34,127 nucleotides of DNA from positions 1 through 34,127 of the forward strand of contig JAFUGY010000079.1 of the NCBI GenBank assembly GCA_017469115.1, read 5' to 3'. Source of the stretch: Oscillospiraceae bacterium. Its GTDB lineage: Bacteria > Bacillota > Clostridia > Oscillospirales > Oscillospiraceae. This document shows positions 25,481-30,856 of this stretch, one piece after another (positions within the stretch are counted from its first letter, which is position 1; each line of letters opens with the position of its first letter). The position numbers were made by a program, and so were the translations under genes. The notes under the pieces were generated by a model. That model searched no databases and was not told the origin of the DNA. It saw only the letters and a program-made list of their open reading frames with translations.

Positions 25481-25509
25481 ATTATATCGTCTTTGCTCTT
25501 TGTTTACAA
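25481..25509 (-). promoter_or_regulatory. murD promoter
   Basis: On the minus strand TTGTAA (25504-25509), 17 bp, TATAAT (25481-25486). It is placed back to back with the rnpB promoter, the two -35 boxes nine bases apart. Confidence 0.7.
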
Positions 25510-25517
25510 GATTAAAC

Positions 25518-25546
25518 TTGACGGGGCAGCATTTTTCCTTTAAAAT
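25518..25546 (+). promoter_or_regulatory. rnpB promoter
   Basis: TTGACG (25518-25523), 17 bp, TAAAAT (25541-25546), placing transcription start near 25553, just at the P1 helix of the RNA. Confidence 0.75.
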
Positions 25547-25552
25547 ATGCTC

Positions 25553-25910
25553 CGCAAGTCAGCCGAGCGGCCGCGGGCACAAGGCGAAAGCCTGTGCGTG
25601 AGGAAAGTCCGGGCTCCGAAGGGCAAGGATAACGGGTAACGCCCGCCAGGGGTGACCCTCGGACAAGTGCAACAGAGATATACCGCCGGCAAATGCTTTG
25701 CTTTTGCCGGTAAGGGTGGAAAGGCGAGGTAAGAGCTCACCCACCGCATGGAGACATGTCGGTGCTGTAAACTCTATCCGGAGCAACACCGTGGGAGAGC
25801 ATATGGCCTGCCCGGCCGCTCTCAGGAGGTGGCTTGAGCCTTTCGGCAACGAAAGGCCACAGATAGATGGCCGCTTAAGACAGAACCCGGCTTACAGACT
25901 GACTTGTATT
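25553..25910 (+). ncRNA. rnpB: RNase P RNA
   Basis: The catalytic RNA of ribonuclease P, which matures tRNA 5' ends. Conserved blocks appear in order: GAGGAAAGTCCGGGCTCC (about 25601), ACAGAGATATACCGCC, AAGGGTGGAAAGGCGAGGTA, AAACTCTATCCGGAGCAACA, then AGATAGATGGCCGCTTAAGA and CAGAACCCGGCTTACAG near the 3' end. P1 closes with CAAGTCAG (25555-25562) against CTGACTTG (25900-25907). The arrangement fits class A. Its last ~18 bases are the left attachment site of an integrated element, which restores the 3' strand of P1 exactly, so the RNA should be complete and functional. The hairpin downstream (25918-25953) is element DNA. Confidence 0.96.
25891..25910 (+). repeat. Left attachment site (attL core), 3' end of rnpB
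   Basis: CTTACAGACTGACTTGTATT, identical to 30685-30704. The flanking bases differ on both sides, so the shared core is exactly 20 bp. It includes the 3' strand of rnpB helix P1. Confidence 0.93.
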
Positions 25911-25917
25911 AATTTCT

Positions 25918-25953
25918 AATCCCGCTCATTTTGTTCTTAATATGAGTGGGATT
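25918..25953 (+). terminator. Element-borne terminator now serving rnpB
   Basis: AATCCCGCTCA (25918-25928) pairs with TGAGTGGGATT (25943-25953) over 11 bp with one G-U wobble; loop 14 nt, then TTCATATTT. It starts eight bases inside the element and replaces rnpB's own terminator, displaced to 30706. Confidence 0.75.
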
Positions 25954-26298
25954 TTCATATTTCCCCATCATTTAGCATTAGATAGTTCATAGATTTAAAT
26001 TAAAAGTATCCTATTTTCCCCTTGTCCCCATGTTTTTCCCCATTATGTACCTGTTTTTTCCCCTTTTCCCCCATATTTGCGGGTGGAATTATCATTGATT
26101 TTTTCCCGCTCCCATGCTAAAATTTTCTTGCGGTCGTGGCTGACCGACATATATTCATATTGTCAAATTCATATCGGAAGAGCCCTGCACTTGCCATGCC
26201 GGGCTCGTTCTTATTATTGATATTTTTGTGATTTTGTGTTACAATAAAAAAGAGGCGAAGATCTTGCTCACTTCACCTCACAACATCCATCTGGGTTA
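25954..26298. other. Left end of the element: arm-site-like motifs and hairpins, no gene
   Basis: Several C-runs after T-runs occur (TTTCCCCAT 25959, TTTTCCCC 26012, TTTTTCCCCATTA 26033-26045, TTTTTTCCCC about 26051), likely integrase arm sites. A GC-rich hairpin GAGCCC..GGGCTC lies around 26179-26206. No ORF of interest is present. Confidence 0.55.
26033..26045 (+). promoter_or_regulatory. Candidate integrase arm-type site, left
   Basis: TTTTTCCCCATTA, identical and in the same orientation to 30557-30569 near the other end. Related TTTTCCCC motifs cluster on both sides, as arm-type sites of tyrosine integrases do. Confidence 0.45.
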
Positions 26299-26330
26299 GC
26301 TGCTGGGGCTCACGTACCAGCAGCTTTTTT
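26299..26330 (+). terminator. Terminator facing the element's leftward operon
   Basis: GCTGCTGG (26299-26306) and CCAGCAGC (26317-26324), then T6. It is oriented to stop plus-strand transcription, such as read-through from rnpB, and overlaps the last codons of the 120-aa gene on the other strand. Confidence 0.75.
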
Positions 26331-26672
26331 GTTCTCTGCAAAAACTTCACTTCTCAATTCTGCAACAACATCTTCCGCAACTGCAACCAAAGCCGCAGCC
26401 CTGTCGCTGTCGTTGATCTCCAAATAACGGCTTGCACTGTCAAGCAAGGCTTCTAACTGTGTTACATACAAAAAAGCTTGCTTGATGATTGCCCTATACT
26501 GTGGGACTGCCTCCGACAACATTAAATCGGCTGTAAGCTGCCTGAGTTCCTTTCTCTGCCGCCTGACGGCACCTGATGCAATGCCGCCCTTCTGGCCGTT
26601 TTTCCGGGCTTCCTCCGGGCTTTGTCTACCTGAGAACTGAATGAGATTATTAATGTTACCCACTGTTATCAT
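26310..26672 (-). CDS. KGG-motif small protein, element gene
   Basis: A 120-aa product starting MITVGNINNLIQFSG. The segment SPEEARKNGQKGGIASGAVR is a Lys/Arg/Gly-rich motif found in many small phage and plasmid proteins, followed by two amphipathic helices (VPQYRAIIKQAFLYVTQLEA and SDRAAALVAVAEDVVAELRS). The nearby ATG at 26717 would add 15 residues but lies within the preceding gene; ATG 26672 has AAGG before it and overlaps the previous stop, so coupling is likely. Function unknown. A DNA-binding or small-terminase-like role has been suggested for similar-looking proteins, but nothing here proves it. It is the last gene of the leftward operon. Confidence 0.65.
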   Translation of the reverse strand: MITVGNINNLIQFSGRQSPEEARKNGQKGGIASGAVRRQRKELRQLTADLMLSEAVPQYRAIIKQAFLYVTQLEALLDSASRYLEINDSDRAAALVAVAEDVVAELRSEVFAENKKAAGT

Positions 26673-26808
26673 CTGCCTTCGAACGGGCTTCCGGCTCTTT
26701 ATCCTTCCCCTCGGCACGAATAAACTGCAATAATCCGGCTCCGGCTGTCCTCAAGTCATCCAGCAGCCCCGCCGGGTCTGCAAAGTCATCTGTAAATACT
26801 GAATCCAT
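26656..26808 (-). CDS. Small acidic protein (50 aa), element gene
   Basis: ATG at 26808 with AAGGAG seven bases upstream. The product begins MDSVFTDDFADPAGLLDDLR, continues TAGAGLLQFIRAEGKDKEP and ends after ARSKADDNSG. It is acidic in the first half. It overlaps the start of the KGG gene by 17 bases in another frame, suggesting translational coupling. No known family was recognised. The good ribosome site and tight overlap are the evidence for it being real. Confidence 0.6.
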   Translation of the reverse strand: MDSVFTDDFADPAGLLDDLRTAGAGLLQFIRAEGKDKEPEARSKADDNSG

Positions 26809-26867
26809 GTAAAGCTCCTTTTCTGTATAGGGGAGCGGGATTGCTCCCCCTCTGTCATTTTGGCTCG

Positions 26868-27004
26868 TGTATTTTTACACTAAGACCCGCTCAAATCTTA
26901 GTGACTTTTTACACTAATATTGATACTGTTCTCTCTTGCTCTTAGTGACTTTTTACACTAACCGTCCCTGATTTTCCCTCTTGCCCCTTAGTGACTTTTT
27001 ACAC
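26868..27004. repeat. Iteron array, probable replication origin of the element
   Basis: CTTAGTGACTTTTTACAC occurs exactly at 26897-26914, 26941-26958 and 26987-27004, spaced 44 and 46 bp (about four helical turns). A partial copy (TTTTTACACTAA, 26872-26883) precedes them. The first two copies extend to TAA, making each unit an imperfect palindrome, TTAGTG-N8-CACTAA. The array lies directly 3' of the replication-type gene, in the position of SaPI-like origins, and also upstream of the 50-aa gene. Confidence 0.75.
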
Positions 27005-27025
27005 GAGAATTATAAATATTACCAT

Positions 27026-27493
27026 TTACTCTATTTCTTTTTTTCGGATTTTTCGCCTCATTGCATCTGTCATATTAGCACAATCCACCTCGATAACGCT
27101 GGAAGGGTCAAAGTGCATCCAATCGGCTGAAAACTTGTAGATTGACTTTGTACGTGTTACGGCTCCACATTCAACACATTTTACAAATCCATGCATTATC
27201 AACGACTCCATATCTCGTTGAAAGCCTCTATGGTTTTCCTTCGTGTATAAATGATATTTTTCTGCCCATTTCTGCTGATTCATCGTGAACGTCTCCCTGT
27301 CATCTTCAACAGGCTTTTTCTTCTCACTATAATATTGACTTTTGCAAGTAAGATACAGCACCCTTGCTGATGCTGATAGGTCTTGCCATGCAGTAGAAAG
27401 CATCATGGACTCATATATATTTGCAGACGTGTCCGATGGTTGCAGCGTGCTTTCGAATGGCTTCTTCTCGTACTTTTGCTTTTTCCCGCCCAC
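27026..27493 (-). CDS. Replication-initiator-like protein, element gene
   Basis: The 155-aa product has a basic N-terminus (MGGKKQKYEKKPFESTLQPS), then a segment of the kind found in plasmid and satellite replication proteins: IYESMMLSTAWQDLSASARV, LYLTCKSQYY and FTMNQQKWAEKY, a predicted winged helix. A CVEC pair follows (about residues 110-113). It lies five bases after the preceding gene, with iterons immediately downstream, which supports an initiator that binds them. I infer this from position and general pattern; no replicase or helicase motif is visible, so host or helper enzymes would be required. ATG at 27493. Confidence 0.55.
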   Translation of the reverse strand: MGGKKQKYEKKPFESTLQPSDTSANIYESMMLSTAWQDLSASARVLYLTCKSQYYSEKKKPVEDDRETFTMNQQKWAEKYHLYTKENHRGFQRDMESLIMHGFVKCVECGAVTRTKSIYKFSADWMHFDPSSVIEVDCANMTDAMRRKIRKKEIE

Positions 27494-27498
27494 ATCAC

Positions 27499-27951
27499 CT
27501 AAACCTCACTACCATCAATGCCCATTTGTCCAGGCATCACACCCAAAAACCGCCGTAGCCTGTGAACTGTAACCATTGTGTTTCCACCCCTGCGAGCGTA
27601 AGTGGCAGCGCATCGGGCAATATCTGCCCTCCCTTGTGGCGTTGACGGATCTGCTAACCAATAGCCACGACCTTTTCCACCTGTGACAATCGGACTCTGC
27701 AAGCGTTCTTCTCGAATCATTTTTTGCAGATGCCGCCGTGCATCCTTATCCTGACTCATACCCAATGCCTCAAGAATTGTTTCATCCGACATTTTGGCTC
27801 CCTCACTCAATGCTCGGCTGCTCCATAAGATTTTAGCCACTGGTCCTTGTGTTTCACTTTGAGATGTGGTATACTCTTTTTGCGTTGTAGAGTTTTCCAT
27901 GACCTCGTGTGTGCCGCTGCCGTCCCGCAGCGGCTTTTTCTTTTTGTACAT
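27499..27951 (-). CDS. Winged-helix protein, element gene
   Basis: The 150-aa product begins with a basic, low-complexity lead (KKKKPLRDGSGTHEVMENST). The central region looks like a winged helix (ILEALGMSQDKDARRHLQKM, then IVTGGKGRGYWLADPSTPQG as the wing) and continues into an Arg-rich helix (RADIARCAATYARRGG). This pattern recurs in phage and satellite genes upstream of replication proteins. The start could be an internal ATG (MENSTTQKE at residue 18) in place of 27951. The gene is next to the replication-type gene, with a gap of only five bases. Function is inferred as DNA binding; not established. Confidence 0.55.
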   Translation of the reverse strand: MYKKKKPLRDGSGTHEVMENSTTQKEYTTSQSETQGPVAKILWSSRALSEGAKMSDETILEALGMSQDKDARRHLQKMIREERLQSPIVTGGKGRGYWLADPSTPQGRADIARCAATYARRGGNTMVTVHRLRRFLGVMPGQMGIDGSEV

Positions 27952-28042
27952 CTGTATGTACCTCCTTTGATAGTGTTTTTGCTGTATATGTCACACCACC
28001 ACCGAAAAATCATACTCGCACTAATACATATACAATAATTAA

Positions 28043-28258
28043 TTATGCCCTAATTTCTTGCCCGACCATCTCTGATAATGCTTCTTCCAACTGTTGCCTT
28101 GGCACGATGATAGAATTGTTTACTCTAATTGAAGGAATTACGCCGCTCCTAATCATCCCATACACAAGGGGTAAACTCAATCCTAACACCTGTGAAACTT
28201 CCGCAGGCCGATATGCCATTTTATTGGCAAGACTGCTGTGTTCCTTCTTCTCTTCCAT
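28043..28258 (-). CDS. Excisionase-like HTH protein (MerR/HTH_17 type)
   Basis: A 71-aa product with a single helix-turn-helix: AYRPAEVSQVLGLSLPLVYG followed by MIRSGVIPSIRVNNSIIVPR, the standard pattern of the excisionase/AlpA group in which the wing ends in 'xxPRxxL' (VPRQQLEEAL). Such proteins bend DNA at attachment sites and steer tyrosine integrases to excision. It stands in the xis position of satellite-like elements, first or second gene of the leftward operon, divergent from the repressor. The start overlaps the 57-aa gene by 38 bases. ATG at 28258. Confidence 0.78.
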   Translation of the reverse strand: MEEKKEHSSLANKMAYRPAEVSQVLGLSLPLVYGMIRSGVIPSIRVNNSIIVPRQQLEEALSEMVGQEIRA

Positions 28259-28394
28259 TTAGTTCCTCCATAACTTTTTTCTGCCAATAACGCATGTTAA
28301 TTGCTCTGACTTTATCAGGGTGTTTGGCTCTCCACTCTCTCTGATACTTGTTCCGGGCTTGACGTATTTTTTCCATCATGTCAACTTCATTCAT
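28221..28394 (-). CDS. Small basic protein (57 aa), first gene of the leftward operon
   Basis: ATG at 28394 with a GGAGGG site upstream. The product contains KIRQARNKYQREWRAKHPDK and VRAINMRYWQKK, a highly basic helical pattern (YxREWRxKxPDKV..xxRYWxKK) I recognise from small proteins of phages and integrative elements of Bacillota, function unknown. It overlaps the excisionase-like gene in a different frame. Basic composition suggests nucleic-acid binding. Confidence 0.7.
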   Translation of the reverse strand: MNEVDMMEKIRQARNKYQREWRAKHPDKVRAINMRYWQKKVMEELNGREEGTQQSCQ

Positions 28395-28426
28395 GTAAGT
28401 TTTCCCTCCTTTATTTCATAATCATC

Positions 28427-28480
28427 TTGACATTTGTCATTATATCATGCTATAATGTAGCTGTAAACGTGATTATTATT
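28427..28480 (+). promoter_or_regulatory. Repressor promoter with operator-like palindromes
   Basis: TTGACA (28427-28432), 18 bp, TATAAT (28451-28456): near-consensus. TGACATTTGTCA straddles the -35 box. ATTATA and TATAAT arms bracket the spacer end, and TGTAAA/TTTACA arms follow downstream. The region lies between divergent operons, where a switch would be expected. Confidence 0.7.
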
Positions 28481-28508
28481 TACACCTATTGTTAAGGAGC
28501 TGTTTATT

Positions 28509-29177
28509 TTGAAATACAACGAACGCATTAAAATAATAGGCGAACGCATCAAACAGGCACGGGAAGAAAAAGGAATGTCACAATCTGAGCTTATAACCCA
28601 ATTGCAAAATCGGATGGATGGTTCTTCTATTGGCAGGAATACTCTATCAAAGCTGGAAAATGGAAATGTATCAAATATACAGAGCCATCTAAAAACATTA
28701 TATGCAATCGGCGAAATACTGGACCTTGATATTAATCATCTCATTGGCGAACAAGAGCACACATCTTTAGATCGTGTTGATATTTCAAAGTATACCGGTC
28801 TTTCTGACAAAGCAATAACCATTCTGCATGACTCCATATCGACATTAGATAGATTACCTTCAACTTTTCTTAATGACTTAATCGAAACTCCCTCTTTTTG
28901 GCGAATGGCCTATCAGTATGGACAGATCTTGGAACGACAAAAAAGGTACAATAACCGGAAAAGTGAATTCAAAACAATTTCTGATTTCATAACTGCAGAA
29001 GCAAGCAAAGCTTTATTCAACGAAATTGAAGACTCTTATCAAGATCTCCGTGATATTTCACAATTATTTTCAGAAGAATCGCACGAACAACAATTGAGAG
29101 ATGACCTTGATTTTGAAGAGTATAAACTTCAAAAAATGCTTCTTGACTTCTTCCATCGCACAGAAGATAAAAAATAA
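28509..29177 (+). CDS. XRE-family repressor of the element
   Basis: A 222-aa protein with an N-terminal helix-turn-helix of the Cro/C1 type: IGERIKQAREEKGMSQSELI and IGRNTLSKLENGNVSNIQSH (about 10-60), followed by a ~150-residue acidic helical C-terminus without a recognised protease (LexA-type) domain. It starts at TTG (28509) with AAGGAG nine bases upstream. Divergent from the 57-aa and excisionase-like genes, it is placed like the Stl master repressor of satellites. Without a self-cleavage domain, induction would need a partner protein rather than RecA. This last is inference. Confidence 0.82.
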   Translation: MKYNERIKIIGERIKQAREEKGMSQSELITQLQNRMDGSSIGRNTLSKLENGNVSNIQSHLKTLYAIGEILDLDINHLIGEQEHTSLDRVDISKYTGLSDKAITILHDSISTLDRLPSTFLNDLIETPSFWRMAYQYGQILERQKRYNNRKSEFKTISDFITAEASKALFNEIEDSYQDLRDISQLFSEESHEQQLRDDLDFEEYKLQKMLLDFFHRTEDKK

Positions 29178-29295
29178 AAAAACGCCCCTGCACGGCCAAT
29201 GCAGAGACGTTCTTGGTAAACAAGCAGATCACTTCACAAATCAGCCTGCATTCCATAGAATACCAGAATGCGGGCAAAATTACAAGGAGGTAATT

Positions 29296-30510
29296 ATGCC
29301 CAGAAAGAAAAAAGAGGCAACCACACGCGCGCCCAAAGGTCAAGGAAGTGTCAAGCAGCGCACCATCACCAGAAATGGCAAGACTTATATTTCATGGCGC
29401 GCTCGGTGCTTCATTCCCGATCCAGATACCGGCATTCCACAACTTAGAGAATTCACCGGCTCTTCTCAGAAAGAAGCACTTGCCAAAATGCAGGAAGCGC
29501 AAAAGCAAGTTGCTCTCGGCACCTATCAACCGCGCCGGGAAAAAGAATTCACTCTTGCTGAGTGGATTGACGTCTATACTTCTGAATACCTCAATTCCGT
29601 TAAGCACCGGACGAGAGAAACTTACACCAATGATCTTGCTAAGCACGTAAAGACTGATAAAATCTCAAAACTCAAATTGACAAAGATAACTCCCCTTCAC
29701 ATCCAGAAACTTTACAACGGATTTACTAACCGGATTAGCGGCGAACCACTCAACCCCAAAACAGTTAAAAATGTTCATGCCGCTCTGCATCAATGCTTGC
29801 AAAAAGCTGTTGATATTGGCTTGCTTCGGTTCAATCCGACCGACAAGGCGGACTTACCGAAAATCATTTCTCCAGAGATAAAGCCTTTAGATGAGCACGA
29901 CATTGAGAACTTTCTCTCGTCTGCTCAAAAAAACAAGTATTATAATCTGTTTGTGGTTGCTCTATTCACGGGAATGCGCAAGGGTGAAATTCGCGGGCTG
30001 TCTTGGGATGAGGTCGACTTTGAAAACGGTCTGATAACAATAAAGCATCAGCTGGATTCGAAAGGTCGTAATGTTCTCCTTCCCACTAAAAATTCTAAAC
30101 CTCGCACCCTTCGGCCTGCTCCTTCTATCATGCAGCTTCTCAAATCAATCAAGACAAAGCAATTTCAACAGATGCTCGAGGTTGGCTCCGATAATTGGAG
30201 GAACGAATTAAATCTTGTATTCACACATTCGGACGGATCCCCTTACAGCTCCGAAACTGTCTATTTGAATTTCAAACGGATAGCAGAAAAAATTGGACGT
30301 CCTGACGCTCGATTCCATGATCTTCGTCATTCTTACGCGGTGCAATCCATCCGGAACGGTGACGATCTCAAGACTATACAAAACAACCTTGGTCATTCAA
30401 CGGCAAGCTTCACTCTTCAAGTGTATGGACACGTTACGGATACAATGATGCGCGAATCCGCTGAGCGAATGGACAAATTTATTAAAAATCAGAAAATCAA
30501 AATCAGTTGA
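29296..30510 (+). CDS. int: Tyrosine recombinase / integrase
   Basis: Site-specific recombinase, 404 aa, that should integrate the element into rnpB. The N-terminal arm-binding domain comes first (GQGSVKQRTITRNGKTYISW), then the SAM-like core-binding domain (about 85-185) and the catalytic domain. Catalytic residues: Arg228 (FTGMRKGEIRGL), Lys in the beta hairpin near 253-268, His341 and Arg344 (FHDLRHSYA), His367 (LGHSTASFT) and Tyr377 (QVYGHV). All are present. The correct start is ATG 29296 with AAGGAGG (29284-29290); the open frame reaches 29101 but would overlap the repressor gene. A strong terminator follows at 30516. It lies beside the right end of the element. Confidence 0.97.
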   Translation: MPRKKKEATTRAPKGQGSVKQRTITRNGKTYISWRARCFIPDPDTGIPQLREFTGSSQKEALAKMQEAQKQVALGTYQPRREKEFTLAEWIDVYTSEYLNSVKHRTRETYTNDLAKHVKTDKISKLKLTKITPLHIQKLYNGFTNRISGEPLNPKTVKNVHAALHQCLQKAVDIGLLRFNPTDKADLPKIISPEIKPLDEHDIENFLSSAQKNKYYNLFVVALFTGMRKGEIRGLSWDEVDFENGLITIKHQLDSKGRNVLLPTKNSKPRTLRPAPSIMQLLKSIKTKQFQQMLEVGSDNWRNELNLVFTHSDGSPYSSETVYLNFKRIAEKIGRPDARFHDLRHSYAVQSIRNGDDLKTIQNNLGHSTASFTLQVYGHVTDTMMRESAERMDKFIKNQKIKIS

Positions 30511-30515
30511 TCTTC

Positions 30516-30549
30516 TTCCCCATGAATCAAAAACATGGGGAAATTTTTT
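30516..30549 (+). terminator. Integrase terminator
   Basis: TTCCCCATG (30516-30524) and CATGGGGAA (30534-30542) with a 9-nt loop, followed by ATTTTTT. The arms contain the TTCCCCAT motif found near both ends of the element. Confidence 0.85.
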
Positions 30550-30684
30550 CCCCATATTTTTCCCCATTAACCCATTTATTTTGATTTTTCCAGATTATAC
30601 CACATTTTGAATGTTGACTTTCTCTCTACATTATTACATTTTAGATTTCAACAGATTGTGGCTGCTTTTGTGGGTCCGCCCCAT
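30543..30684. other. Right end of the element: arm-site-like motifs, no gene
   Basis: TTTTTTCCCCAT (30544-30554) and TTTTTCCCCATTA (30557-30569) repeat the left-end motif. The rest is AT-rich and empty up to the core site. Confidence 0.5.
30557..30569 (+). promoter_or_regulatory. Candidate integrase arm-type site, right
   Basis: TTTTTCCCCATTA, identical to 26033-26045. About 115 bp from the right core. Confidence 0.45.
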
Positions 30685-30704
30685 CTTACAGACTGACTTG
30701 TATT
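30685..30704 (+). repeat. Right attachment site (attR core)
   Basis: CTTACAGACTGACTTGTATT, exact copy of the rnpB 3' end at 25891-25910. The original continuation of rnpB follows. Confidence 0.93.
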
Positions 30705-30705
30705 T

Positions 30706-30744
30706 ATGATGCTGCAGCACTTTTGTTTGCAGCATTATTTTTTT
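30706..30744 (+). terminator. Displaced original rnpB terminator
   Basis: ATGATGCTGCA (30706-30716) pairs with TGCAGCATTAT (30728-30738) over 11 bp with one G-U wobble, followed by a run of T to 30744. It sits at the place, relative to the core, where rnpB's terminator would be if the element were absent, and has no gene of its own to end. Confidence 0.75.
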
Positions 30745-30856
30745 GCTTGCGATCTGCATGTTATACATGACTAACTGTATGTCCATATGGTAAAATAACT
30801 TTATAATGGAAAGGTATGTCAAATCGTTCCAATTATTTTGAGAGAAGGAGATACCC

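Larger units (their letters stand above)
25911..30704. mobile_element. 4.8-kb integrated element in the 3' end of rnpB (satellite-like)
   Basis: The element is bounded by 20-bp direct repeats of the rnpB 3' end and is 4794 bp long counting one core. It holds a tyrosine integrase and an XRE repressor on the plus strand and, divergent from them, a 57-aa protein, an excisionase-like protein, a winged-helix protein, a replication-type protein, an iteron array, and 50-aa and 120-aa genes. It is visibly AT-richer than its surroundings. Short TTTTTCCCCAT motifs lie near both ends. The order (int, repressor, divergent xis-rep-ori) is that of phage-inducible satellites or small integrative plasmids. 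There is no terminase large subunit, capsid, relaxase or recognised cargo gene. Whether it can excise is unknown; all expected parts for excision look intact. Confidence 0.88.

Noticed and set aside
26310-26717. 120-aa KGG protein called as a small terminase
   Set aside because: Only position and basic composition support it; no large terminase, and the match is to a generic KGG motif.
26868-27004. CRISPR array
   Set aside because: Only three 18-bp units, palindromic and at helical spacing, with no cas genes; an iteron origin fits better.
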